From Aliarcobacter butzleri (GTDB lineage Bacteria > Campylobacterota > Campylobacteria > Campylobacterales > Arcobacteraceae), in contig NZ_LT906455.1 of NCBI RefSeq assembly GCF_900187115.1, forward strand, positions 2,232,001-2,296,000: a stretch of DNA of 64,000 bases, given 5' to 3'. A program made the position numbers and the translations under genes. Numbering within the stretch: position 1 is the stretch's first letter; every line of letters begins with the position of its first letter. Under the pieces are notes generated by a model. The model was given only the letters and a program-made list of their open reading frames with translations, searched no databases and had not been told where the DNA came from. Shown here piece by piece: positions 1-8,912 of this stretch.

Positions 1-679
1 CATTTAAGTGTGGTCTTGCTCCAATACTTCCTCCTGATGCTTGAGTATTTTGTATTGTAACTTCTTTATTTATATCAGATGGCATTAAATTATATGATTT
101 TAATTTTTTAGGGTCTAGCCAAATTCTCATTGCATATTCTGCACCAAAAAGTTCAACTCCTCCAACACCATCTACTCTTGCAAGTCCATCTTTTAAATTA
201 CTAATCATATAATCTGAAATATCATTTTCGCTAGATTTTCCTAATTCATCATGAATAGAAAGTATCATTAAATAGTCAGTTTGAGCTTTTACAACACTAA
301 CTCCTTCTTTTCTAACATCTTCAGGAAGCCTTGGTAAAATTTGTTGTACTTTATTATTTACTTGAACTTGAGCAATATCAGGATCAATTCCTTTTTCAAA
401 TACAACATTTATTGTTGAAGTACTTGAACCACTTGTTGAAGAAAAATATAATAAACCATCTAATCCTCTTAACTCTTGTTCTATAATTTGAGTAATACTA
501 TTTTCAATAGCCTTAGCTGTTGCTCCTGAGTAAGTAGCCCTTATTTCAATAGTTGGAGGAGCAATATCAGGATATTGTTCTACTGCTAAATTTTTTATAG
601 AAAGTATTCCTAACAGCATTATAATCAATGATATAACCCAAGCAAAAATAGGATGATTTATAAAAAAACGAGCTATCAT
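1..679 (-). CDS. RND efflux pump inner-membrane subunit (AcrB/MexB type), 3' part cut off
   Basis: Only the first 226 residues lie in the window; the reading frame is open to base 1. It begins MIARFFINHPIFAWVISL, the usual N-terminal cytoplasmic start plus first membrane helix of HAE1-type RND pumps. A periplasmic porter domain follows, with the family-typical EQYPDIAPP, TYSGA and DPDIAQVQV stretches. These proteins use the proton gradient to expel drugs, dyes and bile acids as trimers with an adaptor and an outer-membrane channel. Its ATG overlaps the TGA of the upstream adaptor gene by 4 nt (ATGA), so the two are translationally coupled. Family assignment is firm; substrate range cannot be read. 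Confidence 0.93.
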   Translation of the reverse strand, partial: MIARFFINHPIFAWVISLIIMLLGILSIKNLAVEQYPDIAPPTIEIRATYSGATAKAIENSITQIIEQELRGLDGLLYFSSTSGSSTSTINVVFEKGIDPDIAQVQVNNKVQQILPRLPEDVRKEGVSVVKAQTDYLMILSIHDELGKSSENDISDYMISNLKDGLARVDGVGGVELFGAEYAMRIWLDPKKLKSYNLMPSDINKEVTIQNTQASGGSIGARPHLN

Positions 680-1830
680 TTTATTTCTTCTTTTAAGCTA
701 TTTATATATAAATTATTAACATCTTTTGGAATAACAATACTTTTTTCATTTATTTTACCCAAGCCTTCAATTATAATTTTATCTGTTTGAGTAATACCAT
801 CTGTTACAAGCCATTTATTATCTATTGCTCTTATTACTGTTATATTTTTTGTTTGTATCGTATTATCTTTTTGAATAGTTGTAACAATATAATTTGATTT
901 TGCATCTAAAGTAACAGCTTGCTGAGGAACTAAAAAGGCATTTTGTTTACCACTTTCAACTATTGTATTTACAAACATATTATCCAAAAGTTCTCCATCT
1001 GGATTTGGAAATTCTGCTCTTAAAGTTACATATCCCGTATCTTCATCAACTGATATTTCTTGAAGTTTAAGTTTTCCAGTATGTTTATATACAGTATCAT
1101 CAGGTAAAATAATATTTACATCTATATCATTTTCTTTTATACTATCTTTATTTAATCTTTTTAATTTAAATAATTGATTATTAGACTGACTTAGATCTAC
1201 ATAAACTTTAGTTGTATCTCTTATTGTAGTTAATGCATTTGTTTGATTTTGAGAGACTAATGATCCAACAGTATAATTTGATATTCCAATAAATCCTGAA
1301 ACTTGTGCTTTTATTTTTGTTCTATCTAAATTGATTTTGGCACTTTTTACTAAAGCTTTATTTTGTTCAACTAAAGCAATTGCTTGTAAATAAGCAGCTT
1401 TGGCATCATCTGCTTCTTGTTTAGATATAACATCAAACTTTACAGACTCTTCATATCTCTCATTTTTTAGTTTTAGTGTAATCAAGTTTGCTTCTGAACT
1501 TTTTAATGTTGCTAAAGCTTCTTCATAAATAGCTTGATATGAATCTGGATCAATTACATATAAAATATCACCTTTCTTTACAAAACTTCCTTCTTTAAAA
1601 AGTTGCTCTTTTATGATTCCGTCAATTTGAGGTCTAACTTCTGATTTATAAATAGCTTTTATTCTTCCTGATAACTCTTGTTGTAATGGAACTTCTTCAC
1701 TTTTTAGTGTTATATATCCTACTTCAATCTGCTGTATTTCAGAAGAAATATCATTATTATTCTCATTATTGCACCCAAAAAATAAACTAACTAATAAAAA
1801 TAAAAATATTTTTTTTAAGTAAAAAGACAT
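676..1830 (-). CDS. RND efflux periplasmic adaptor lipoprotein (AcrA/MexA type)
   Basis: 384 aa membrane fusion protein that bridges the RND pump and an outer-membrane channel. A lipoprotein signal peptide ends in a lipobox with Cys20 (FFGC). Next come the N-terminal beta-barrel/lipoyl half (VRPQIDGIIKEQLFKEGSFVKKG, about residues 65-88), a helical hairpin with coiled-coil character (about 95-170), the second lipoyl half (AQVSGFIG), and the C-terminal beta-barrel and membrane-proximal domains. It is first in the operon, with the pump gene overlapping its stop. A TetR gene is divergent, and a perfect palindrome lies 18-35 bp upstream of its start, which suggests local repression. Length and domain order are normal for the family. 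Confidence 0.93.
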   Translation of the reverse strand: MSFYLKKIFLFLLVSLFFGCNNENNNDISSEIQQIEVGYITLKSEEVPLQQELSGRIKAIYKSEVRPQIDGIIKEQLFKEGSFVKKGDILYVIDPDSYQAIYEEALATLKSSEANLITLKLKNERYEESVKFDVISKQEADDAKAAYLQAIALVEQNKALVKSAKINLDRTKIKAQVSGFIGISNYTVGSLVSQNQTNALTTIRDTTKVYVDLSQSNNQLFKLKRLNKDSIKENDIDVNIILPDDTVYKHTGKLKLQEISVDEDTGYVTLRAEFPNPDGELLDNMFVNTIVESGKQNAFLVPQQAVTLDAKSNYIVTTIQKDNTIQTKNITVIRAIDNKWLVTDGITQTDKIIIEGLGKINEKSIVIPKDVNNLYINSLKEEIK

Positions 1831-1847
1831 TATTTAACCTTTATAAT

Positions 1848-1865
1848 AATACATACGTATGTATT
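1848..1865. promoter_or_regulatory. Palindromic operator candidate of the efflux operon
   Basis: A perfect 18-bp palindrome, AATACATACGTATGTATT, lies between the divergent adaptor gene and TetR gene. The TACATAC half-site resembles operators of AcrR-type TetR repressors. It is probably the site through which the neighbouring TetR protein represses the pump and itself; that link is inferred from position. Confidence 0.65.
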
Positions 1866-1938
1866 TAATACTCAGAATACTATTTAAAGATAAATTAAAT
1901 CTTAATTAAATAATATGCAATTATATAGGAGTTATAAC

Positions 1939-2478
1939 TTGAGTACAAAAAATAAAATAGATAAAAATTATTTGATAAATATCATTGAAGAAATTCTCTT
2001 AAATGATGGGATTTCAGGCTTAAGTATTAGAAAAGTTGCTACAAAAGCAAATATTTCAATAGGTGGAGTTCAATATATCTTTGGAAATAAAGAGGGAATG
2101 ATAAAAGCCGTTTTAGAAAAAAATGAAGAGGATTATAATCGTCAAATAAAGATTTTATTAAAAGATGACAATTCAAAATATTCTCAATTAAAAGCACATA
2201 TTGAATATATATCAAAACACAATGACAACGAAGAATTTGATAAAATATCTAAAATTATTACTATTCTTTTACAAGAAAAATTTGTTTTTGAAGGACTACA
2301 AGATTGGTATAGTGCATCTTTAAATTCTATTGATACAAATACAGATGAAGGTAAAAAATTAAGATTAGCTTTTTTATTTTCAGAAGCAATGTTCACATTA
2401 ATGACTTTAAAATATATAAACATATCTCCTAAAGAACAAAAAGAGATTTTTGAAGATTTAAAAACTTTTCTGTTATAA
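1939..2478 (+). CDS. TetR-family transcriptional regulator
   Basis: 179 aa if translation begins at the TTG at 1939. An AGGAG lies 7 nt before that TTG, whereas the in-frame ATG at 1915 has no ribosome binding site, so the shorter form (STKNKIDKNYL...) is preferred. Residues about 15-55 form the TetR helix-turn-helix (GLSIRKVATKANISIGGVQY), and the rest is a helical ligand-binding domain without recognisable ligand residues. It is divergent from the RND efflux operon with a shared 18-bp palindrome, and upstream of an MFS exporter in the same direction. It is likely a repressor released by a drug-like ligand. Family is certain, target is inferred. Confidence 0.88.
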   Translation: MSTKNKIDKNYLINIIEEILLNDGISGLSIRKVATKANISIGGVQYIFGNKEGMIKAVLEKNEEDYNRQIKILLKDDNSKYSQLKAHIEYISKHNDNEEFDKISKIITILLQEKFVFEGLQDWYSASLNSIDTNTDEGKKLRLAFLFSEAMFTLMTLKYINISPKEQKEIFEDLKTFLL

Positions 2479-2511
2479 AGCTATCTTAATTGATTTTTCG
2501 ATAAAGTTCAT

Positions 2512-2533
2512 TTTCAATACACTTGTATTGAAA
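2512..2533. promoter_or_regulatory. Inverted repeat before the MFS exporter gene
   Basis: Perfect 9-bp arms TTTCAATAC and GTATTGAAA are separated by ACTT, ending 19 bp before the MFS start. Both arms contain the AATAC/GTATT element seen in the palindrome at 1848-1865, but with a 4-bp instead of 8-bp gap. No T-run follows, so an operator is more likely than a terminator. Which protein binds is unknown. Confidence 0.5.
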
Positions 2534-2552
2534 TATATTTTGAAAGAATTTT

Positions 2553-3743
2553 ATGAAAAAAAGATTAATTAATTTTAAATTTATTCTTACTATTGCTTTA
2601 ATAGAAGTACTTTGTTATATGGCAGTTGATATGTATTTAGCATCTATGCCAAATATTGCATCATATTTTGGAACTTCTTATTCAAAAGTACAATTAACCC
2701 TTACTTTTTATCTATTTTCAATGGGAATTGGTCAACTATTTTTTGGTCCAATAATAGATTATTTTGGAAGAAAAATACCTTTAATATTAGGAGTTCTACT
2801 CTACTCTTTATGTTCCATTTTAATTACACTTTCAACAAATATTGAACTGTTTTTACTTTTTAGAATTATTCAAGGTTTAAGTGTCGCTTTAATATATGTT
2901 TGTATTATAAGTATGGTAAGAGATGTATCAAAAGGAAGAGTTGCAGCAAATATCTTTGCAATATTAATTACTATTGGAGCAATAACTCCTATTTTAGCTC
3001 CAACTTTTGGAGGATATATAGAACAAGAGTTTGGATGGAAAACTGTATTTTATACACTATTTTCATTAGCAATTCTTTTATCAATAATGTCTTTTTTTAC
3101 ACTACAAGAGACTTTAAAAGAGGAAAAGAAAGTAAAAATAAATTTTAAAAATATTTTTATTATCTATTTCAAAATTATAAAAGACAGAAAATTCTTAACT
3201 CCTGCTATTACAGCTTGTTTGATGTATATGTTTGTATTTGCATATATTGCAGGAGCTAGTTTTGCTTACCAAGAAATTTATAAACTTGATTCAAAAACAT
3301 TTGGTTTAATATTTGGACTAACAGGAAGTGCACTTTTGTTTGGAGCGTTACTTTCTACTAAACTATTAAAAGTATTTAATATGAAACAACTATCAATTTC
3401 AGGAGCTTTTATTTTAGTTATTGGCTCAATTATTAGTTTTTTTAGTGCAAATATTACTTTTATTGGTTTTGATGGAATAGTTGCAGGATTTTTTATCTCA
3501 TTTTTTGGTTTAGGACTTTGTGAAGCAAGTCTATTTTCTATGGCTATGTCTTCTCAAGAAAAATCAGTTGGAGCAACTGCTGCACTATTAGGTTCATTAC
3601 AACTTTTACTTCCAGCAAGTGCAACTTTGGTAGCAGGATATTTAGTAGAAATATCAATTATTTATTGGTTAGGAATTATTCTTTTTTTAGGAATTTTATC
3701 TTTCTTATTTACTTATATAGTTTTTAATAATAAAAAACTTTAA
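2553..3743 (+). CDS. MFS multidrug exporter, Bcr/CflA family
   Basis: 396 aa with about 12 hydrophobic helices. The first half has the Bcr/CflA signature: a DMYLASMP motif at the end of helix 1, the GQLFFGPIIDYFGRK loop-2/3 motif A, and the motif-C-like ITPILAPTFGGYIEQEFGWK. Family members are proton antiporters that remove drugs or sulfonamides from the cytoplasm. It sits 75 bp after the TetR gene with an inverted repeat in between, so both efflux systems may answer to one regulator. It ends tail to tail with the SulP gene. Substrate cannot be predicted. Confidence 0.88.
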   Translation: MKKRLINFKFILTIALIEVLCYMAVDMYLASMPNIASYFGTSYSKVQLTLTFYLFSMGIGQLFFGPIIDYFGRKIPLILGVLLYSLCSILITLSTNIELFLLFRIIQGLSVALIYVCIISMVRDVSKGRVAANIFAILITIGAITPILAPTFGGYIEQEFGWKTVFYTLFSLAILLSIMSFFTLQETLKEEKKVKINFKNIFIIYFKIIKDRKFLTPAITACLMYMFVFAYIAGASFAYQEIYKLDSKTFGLIFGLTGSALLFGALLSTKLLKVFNMKQLSISGAFILVIGSIISFFSANITFIGFDGIVAGFFISFFGLGLCEASLFSMAMSSQEKSVGATAALLGSLQLLLPASATLVAGYLVEISIIYWLGIILFLGILSFLFTYIVFNNKKL

Positions 3744-3757
3744 GTAATTAAGGTTTT
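3734..3757. terminator. Bidirectional terminator between MFS and SulP genes
   Basis: 10-bp stem AAAACTTTAA / TTAAGGTTTT with one G-T position and a 4-nt loop. A-run and T-run flanks serve both converging genes. It contains the stop codons of both. Confidence 0.6.
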
Positions 3758-5373
3758 ATTTTTCCTAGTTGTTTTGAATATTTTATAGCATCTTCAAGAT
3801 TTGAAAAGGTTGTTACATAGTCAAATTTTGCTCTTTGTAGTTTGTTTTGAATGTTTTGATTGAGTCCACAAAATATTAGTTTCTTTTGTTCTGTTTCAAA
3901 ACTATTAACTATTGATTTCAAAGCAACCATTGCTGTTACATCAAGCATTGAAACATTTTTCATATTTAAAATTACAATATTTGTTTTTTCATTAATATTC
4001 AAAAGTGTTTTTAGAGCTTTTTGTGCGGCTCCAAAAAACATAGGTCCATTAATATCATAAATTAATATATTTTCTAAATTATCTTGATATTCTCGTGATT
4101 GATTAGATACAAGTTCAATTGAATATAAATCAATTGTTCTTTTTATAAATAAAACTGATGCAAGTCCAATTCCAACAGCAACAGCAATTTGCATATCAAT
4201 AATCACTGTTAAAAAAAAGCAAGTTAATAAAACATATACATCATCTTTTTGAGCAATTTTTATAATATTTACAAAGTGTTTTACCTCTGACATATTCCAA
4301 GCAACCATAAGTAAAAGGGCTGAAAGTGACGCCATAGGTAAATATGAAAGATATTTTGCTAAAAATGTAATTGAAACTAAAATAAATAAAGAGTGAACAA
4401 TTGAAGATAACTTTGAAGTTCCACCTGATTTTATATTTACAACTGTTCTTGCAATCGCCGCAGTTGCAGGAATTCCTCCAAAAAATGGAACAATCATATT
4501 TGTGATTCCTTGTCCAATTAACTCTTTATTTGGGTCAGTTTTATTTCCTGTCATACCATCACTTATAACAGCACATAAAAGAGATTCTAAAGCTCCCAAA
4601 ATTGCAATTGCAATTGCATGAGGAAGTAGTTTATAAATCAAAGCAAAATTTATATCTTCAGGAGCTAAAAAAGACCAAGGTAAAGAAAATTGTAACGGTA
4701 TAGGAGGAATTCCTGTTCCTTCTAATGAACCAATTTTATAATTAAATGTAGAATTAATCGTTGAAATATCTATATTAAAATAGATATTCAAAAATGCAAC
4801 TACGATAGTTGTGATAGTCAAAGCTATCAAAGCTGAAGGTATTTTACTTTTTGTTTTTTGCCAAAAAATAAGTAAAGAAAGAGTTAATGCACCTATAAAA
4901 AATTCGTAAATATTAAACGTGTGAAAAGAGTTAAAAATTAAATAAATTTTATCTAAATAACTTCCTTCAAAATTAGGAATTGTTAATCCAAAAAAATCTT
5001 TTATTTGAAAAGTTGCAATCACAACTGCAATTCCAGAAGTAAAACCTACAGTTACAGGATAAGGAATTAGCTCTATTAAAGTTCCAAGTTTTAGAACCCC
5101 AATTAAAACTAAAATAATTCCAGATAATAAACCACAAAGAAGTAATCCAGTAATTCCAAACTCTTGAACAATAGGAATTAAGATTACTATAAATGCGGCC
5201 GTTGGTCCAGAGATATTTATTTTGCTACTTCCAAAAAGTGCTGCAAATATCCCTGCAATAATTGCTGTATAAAGACCAAGTTCAGGTGGAACACCAGTTG
5301 CAATTGCTAAAGCCATAGATAAAGGAAGAGCAATTATTCCGACTGTTAAACCCGATAAAATATTATCTTTCAT
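3748..5373 (-). CDS. SulP-family anion transporter with STAS domain
   Basis: 541 aa. The N-terminal membrane domain (about residues 1-410) starts with the SulP consensus GLTVGIIALPLSMALAIATGVPPELGLYTA and contains SGPTAAF and GIPATAAIARTVVNI, typical of SLC26/SulP carriers. A cytoplasmic STAS domain follows at about 430-535 (ILNMKNVSMLDVTAMVAL, the MLDVTA being the usual STAS DxT/S site). Family members move sulfate, bicarbonate or dicarboxylates with sodium or protons. No carbonic anhydrase or sulfur gene is next to it, so the ion is undetermined. It is a single gene with 58 bp to the next gene. Confidence 0.9.
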   Translation of the reverse strand: MKDNILSGLTVGIIALPLSMALAIATGVPPELGLYTAIIAGIFAALFGSSKINISGPTAAFIVILIPIVQEFGITGLLLCGLLSGIILVLIGVLKLGTLIELIPYPVTVGFTSGIAVVIATFQIKDFFGLTIPNFEGSYLDKIYLIFNSFHTFNIYEFFIGALTLSLLIFWQKTKSKIPSALIALTITTIVVAFLNIYFNIDISTINSTFNYKIGSLEGTGIPPIPLQFSLPWSFLAPEDINFALIYKLLPHAIAIAILGALESLLCAVISDGMTGNKTDPNKELIGQGITNMIVPFFGGIPATAAIARTVVNIKSGGTSKLSSIVHSLFILVSITFLAKYLSYLPMASLSALLLMVAWNMSEVKHFVNIIKIAQKDDVYVLLTCFFLTVIIDMQIAVAVGIGLASVLFIKRTIDLYSIELVSNQSREYQDNLENILIYDINGPMFFGAAQKALKTLLNINEKTNIVILNMKNVSMLDVTAMVALKSIVNSFETEQKKLIFCGLNQNIQNKLQRAKFDYVTTFSNLEDAIKYSKQLGKIKP

Positions 5374-5431
5374 TTTATACCCGCTTAGAATAAAATTATA
5401 ATTTGCGACCTAAACATAAGTATAAATTTTT

Positions 5432-6079
5432 TTATAAGATATAAATTTTACGATTTATATCCTCTTTATTTTCTTTTATTTTCTTTTGCCAGAAATCAAC
5501 TTTTACTTGATCTCTTGGTTGTTTAAAAAGTCCATTTTTATATGTATTTACTAGCATTTTTTGTGCTTCTAAAACACCTTGTGAAGCTGCAAATTCAAGT
5601 AGTTCAACACCTTTTTCATTATCAACTTTTGTATTTATTCCTTGAAGATAAAATCTTGAAAGTTGATAAGCAGATGTTGGATCAATATCACTAGATTTTT
5701 CTAATAATTCAAAAGATTTATTTAAATCTTTTTCTACACCTTCACCTTTATAATACAAAAAAGACAAAGGTAAATTTGCATAAATATTGTCATTGTTTTT
5801 TGCTTGATTCAGATATTTTAAAGCCGATTTATAATCTTTTTTATCAGCCCAATAAGTTCCTAATCTAATTTGTGCAAAAGAGTTAGTATTTTCTATTTTT
5901 TTATAACAATCTAATTTTGTAGCTTCATTTTCTATTTCTTGACATTTATTTGCTTCATCTAAAAGTGCTGTGTAATCAGTCGAACCAAAAAAATCAAAAC
6001 TTAAAAATGATGGCATTTTAAATGAACAAGCTGTAAATAAAAATACAGCTACGGTTGAGAGTAAAATTTGTTTTATCAT
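5432..6079 (-). CDS. Sel1-repeat lipoprotein
   Basis: 215 aa with a lipoprotein signal peptide (lipobox FTAC, Cys18). It has a run of Sel1/TPR-like helical repeats from about residue 70 to 195 (YKSALKYLNQAKNNDN, GEGVEKDLNKSFELLEKS, EKGVELLEFAASQG). Such proteins are scaffolds for protein-protein contacts in the envelope. It follows directly on a paralogous gene (adjacent, no gap) sharing the NSFAQxRLG segment, a local duplication. Function unknown. Confidence 0.75.
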   Translation of the reverse strand: MIKQILLSTVAVFLFTACSFKMPSFLSFDFFGSTDYTALLDEANKCQEIENEATKLDCYKKIENTNSFAQIRLGTYWADKKDYKSALKYLNQAKNNDNIYANLPLSFLYYKGEGVEKDLNKSFELLEKSSDIDPTSAYQLSRFYLQGINTKVDNEKGVELLEFAASQGVLEAQKMLVNTYKNGLFKQPRDQVKVDFWQKKIKENKEDINRKIYIL

Positions 6080-6703
6080 CTATCTTCCATAAATTCTTTT
6101 CATAAAATCGTCATTGTTCTCTTGATATTGAAGAGTCCAAAACTCACTTTTTTCTAAATCTGGCTCAATATATTGCCCATTTGAATAAAGAATACTTAAT
6201 TCATTTTGTGCAGTTTTTACGCCATTTTCTCCAGCAAGAGTCAAATATTTAACTCCATCTACATAGTTTCCTTGTGAAAAATAGAAATATGATATTTTAT
6301 AAGCAGCTATTGGATCGATATCTTTTGTACTTTTTAAAAGGTTAAATGCTTTTTTATCATCCATATCAACGCCTAATCCATTACTATACAAATCAGCAAT
6401 TAAAGATATTGCATAAAAATTACCTTGTTCTTTAGCCATAGTATATCTTTTTAGTGATTCGTCAAACAATCCCCTATATTGAGCGTCTAATCCAAGTCTT
6501 AGCTGAGCAAAAGAGTTCTTATATGAAATCAAATCATAACAATCTTTTTCAAATGTTATATTCATATTTCTACATTGTTCTGCAATTGCAAGTTCACTTG
6601 ATAAAACATCTGCATTTTTACCATAATTTGAACATCCACTAAAAACATAAAGGGATAAAAGTGGTAAAGATAACTTTGTAAAAAATGTAATAATTTTAAT
6701 CAT
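6080..6703 (-). CDS. Sel1-repeat lipoprotein (paralogue of the next gene)
   Basis: 207 aa with a lipoprotein signal peptide (FSGC, Cys24) and three to four Sel1-like repeats (GLFDESLKRYTMAKEQGN, GLGVDMDDKKAFNLLKSTKD, YVDGVKYLTLAGENG). It is the first gene of a two-gene operon; its stop is followed immediately by the start of the second paralogue. The Cys pair in the region before the repeats (EQCRNMNITFEKDCYD) is also present in the sister (NKCQEIENEATKLDCYK), suggesting a disulfide. Role in the envelope is unknown. Confidence 0.75.
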   Translation of the reverse strand: MIKIITFFTKLSLPLLSLYVFSGCSNYGKNADVLSSELAIAEQCRNMNITFEKDCYDLISYKNSFAQLRLGLDAQYRGLFDESLKRYTMAKEQGNFYAISLIADLYSNGLGVDMDDKKAFNLLKSTKDIDPIAAYKISYFYFSQGNYVDGVKYLTLAGENGVKTAQNELSILYSNGQYIEPDLEKSEFWTLQYQENNDDFMKRIYGR

Positions 6704-6801
6704 ATAACTCCTTTTTTATAAATGCTCATATTCTAGCATTTTTTTATTCATTTGTAGTTAAGAGATATTGAGATATGATAATAATTTTTAAAGGAATTCA
6801 A

Positions 6802-7173
6802 ATGATTTTCATAGGACTATTTTTTGGAATTATTACAATTGTAATCTCTTTAAACGTTTATAATCATATAAATTCAGACAAAATTGAAGATTATTTAAAA
6901 ACTATTAATTGTAAAGATTTTATATATTCAAAAGGTTCATATAAAGCTTTTTGTGAAGATAAACTATTAGAAGTAAAAAATAATTTTATTTTAGATTTAA
7001 AAAACAATCAGATTTTAGAAATAGATTATAAAAATATCAAAAAATTGGAAGAAGAGAATGAAAATCTACATATTTTAACAACAAATGAAGATTTTAAAAT
7101 CCAATTCAAAGAAAAAAGTGATTTAGAAAAGTTTAAAGAAAAACTAAATAGTAAAATTATAGGAGAGAAATGA
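6802..7173 (+). CDS. Small single-helix membrane protein of unknown function
   Basis: 123 aa from the ATG at 6802, which has AAAGGA 7 nt upstream; an in-frame ATG at 6775 lacks such a site. The N-terminus is one hydrophobic helix (MIFIGLFFGIITIVISLNVY) followed by a charged domain of about 95 residues rich in Lys and Asp with two Cys (NCKDF, FCED). It overlaps the next gene, an AAA+ ATPase, by 4 nt, so the two are translationally coupled and probably work together. No family is recognised. Confidence 0.6.
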   Translation: MIFIGLFFGIITIVISLNVYNHINSDKIEDYLKTINCKDFIYSKGSYKAFCEDKLLEVKNNFILDLKNNQILEIDYKNIKKLEEENENLHILTTNEDFKIQFKEKSDLEKFKEKLNSKIIGEK

Positions 7174-8903
7174 AAGAGGTAATAAATTTTATAAAGGCAA
7201 AAAATATTGAGGATACGACTTTTTTTGCCCAACTAAAATGTTCGGTTGAAGAAGCTAAAATATTACAATTTATGTCAAAAGAGTTTGTAAATGGAAGAGA
7301 TACACTTTGCGTAATTGATATATTGACTGAATTTTATGATACAAAAAACTATGAACATTTAGAAAAATTAGATTTAATAAAATCTCTTTTAGAGTTTGGT
7401 TGGTTAATACAAGTTTCTTTTGACCAAGTAAAGTTAAGTGAAGCTTCAAAACTTGAGTTAATCAACTCAAATGTATCTTTATCAAGTGCTTATTTAAAAA
7501 TGTTAGAAAATGGAAGTAGCGATTTTGTACTACCAGAAATCAAAAACTATTCAGACCATTTGGAATATTTACAAGACCAATTTTTTAGAATAGATTTAGC
7601 TCAACAGCTAAATGTAGTTAAGAAAAATTTTGATGTAAACAGTCCTAGTTCAAATAGGCTAAAATCAAAACTTTTACTTTTAGAAAATAGAATAAAAGAG
7701 AGAATAAAAGTTACTTCTAACTCAATTATGCTTGAAGATTTTTTTAAAGAAAATAATCTAAATGAACAAGAACAAACTCTATTTTTAGCACTTCTAAAAG
7801 AGGAATATTCTGGAGGAGATGGAAGTTTAAGAGATATGAATTCTTTAATTGAATTAATCTCAAGTGATGATTATGAAAAAATTAAATATAGAAGTTTACT
7901 TGAAGAGAGTTCCACTTTAGTTTCAAAATCACTTATTGATTATGATGAAGTTTTAACTCCTTTTGGTGGAATAAATAGAAATTTTTATATTCCAGATGAA
8001 GTTTTATACAAAATTTCTCATCCTACTAAAAAAAGTACATCTGTTGGAAAAATCAAACTTGATACAATCATAAAAGAGCAAGATATGTTTGAGCTAATCT
8101 CTACAACAAAAAATTTAGATGATGTAATTTTAAATGAAAAAACAAAAGAGACTTTAGATTTACTTTTAAAACAAGTTGATAAAGATGTAATAAATAGATT
8201 GAAACAGTGGGGAATAAAAGATAAAAAAAGAGGAATTGAAGCAAAAATAATCTTTTATGGAGTTGCTGGAACTGGAAAAACTTTAACAGCCCTTGCTTTA
8301 GCAAAATCTTTGAAAAAAGAGGTTTTAAGCTTTGACTGTTCAAAAATCTTATCAATGTATATTGGTGAGAGTGAAAAAAATGTTAGAAGTATTTTTGATA
8401 AATATTATGAACTAAGAAGCCAAACAAAAAGTGAGCCAATCTTACTTTTAAATGAAGCTGACCAATTTTTAAGTGCGAGAAGTAGTGGAAATACAAGTAG
8501 TAGTGATAAAATGCACAATCAAATGCAAAATATCTTTTTAGAACAAATTGAAAGATTTGATGGAATATTAATCGCAACTACAAACTTACTTGAAAATTTA
8601 GACAAAGCCTTTTCAAGAAGATTCAACTACAAAATTGAGTTTGTAAAACCAAATAAAAATCAAAGAATTGCTCTTTGGAAAAAACTTCTTCCTTCAAATT
8701 TACCACTTGAAAAAGATTTTGATATAGAAGAGTTAGCAAAATACGAACTTACTGGTGGGCAAATAGAACTTGTTATAAAAAATACAGCATATAAAATAGC
8801 AGTAAATGACAATCCTATTTTTAAACTTGAAGATTTTAAAGAACAAATAACAAAAGAACAAAAAGGTCAATTTGATAGTGAAACTAAAGTTGGATTTTTT
8901 TAA
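7170..8903 (+). CDS. AAA+ ATPase with a large N-terminal domain
   Basis: 577 aa. The first 330 residues are mostly helical and of unknown role, possibly including a winged-helix part. The C-terminal AAA module has Walker A GVAGTGKT (about 364-371), a Walker B in which the usual first acidic residue is Asn (ILLLNEAD, about 423-430), sensor 1 ATTN (about 468) and an arginine finger FSRRF (about 481). It is coupled to the preceding membrane protein by a 4-nt overlap and followed after 9 nt by an uncharacterised protein. Such ATPases remodel or unfold protein partners; the partner here is unknown. Confidence 0.75.
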   Translation: MKEVINFIKAKNIEDTTFFAQLKCSVEEAKILQFMSKEFVNGRDTLCVIDILTEFYDTKNYEHLEKLDLIKSLLEFGWLIQVSFDQVKLSEASKLELINSNVSLSSAYLKMLENGSSDFVLPEIKNYSDHLEYLQDQFFRIDLAQQLNVVKKNFDVNSPSSNRLKSKLLLLENRIKERIKVTSNSIMLEDFFKENNLNEQEQTLFLALLKEEYSGGDGSLRDMNSLIELISSDDYEKIKYRSLLEESSTLVSKSLIDYDEVLTPFGGINRNFYIPDEVLYKISHPTKKSTSVGKIKLDTIIKEQDMFELISTTKNLDDVILNEKTKETLDLLLKQVDKDVINRLKQWGIKDKKRGIEAKIIFYGVAGTGKTLTALALAKSLKKEVLSFDCSKILSMYIGESEKNVRSIFDKYYELRSQTKSEPILLLNEADQFLSARSSGNTSSSDKMHNQMQNIFLEQIERFDGILIATTNLLENLDKAFSRRFNYKIEFVKPNKNQRIALWKKLLPSNLPLEKDFDIEELAKYELTGGQIELVIKNTAYKIAVNDNPIFKLEDFKEQITKEQKGQFDSETKVGFF

Positions 8904-8912
8904 TAAAGGCAA

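Noticed and set aside
1915-1938. ATG at 1915 as the TetR start
   Set aside because: No SD before it; an AGGAG lies right before the in-frame TTG at 1939.
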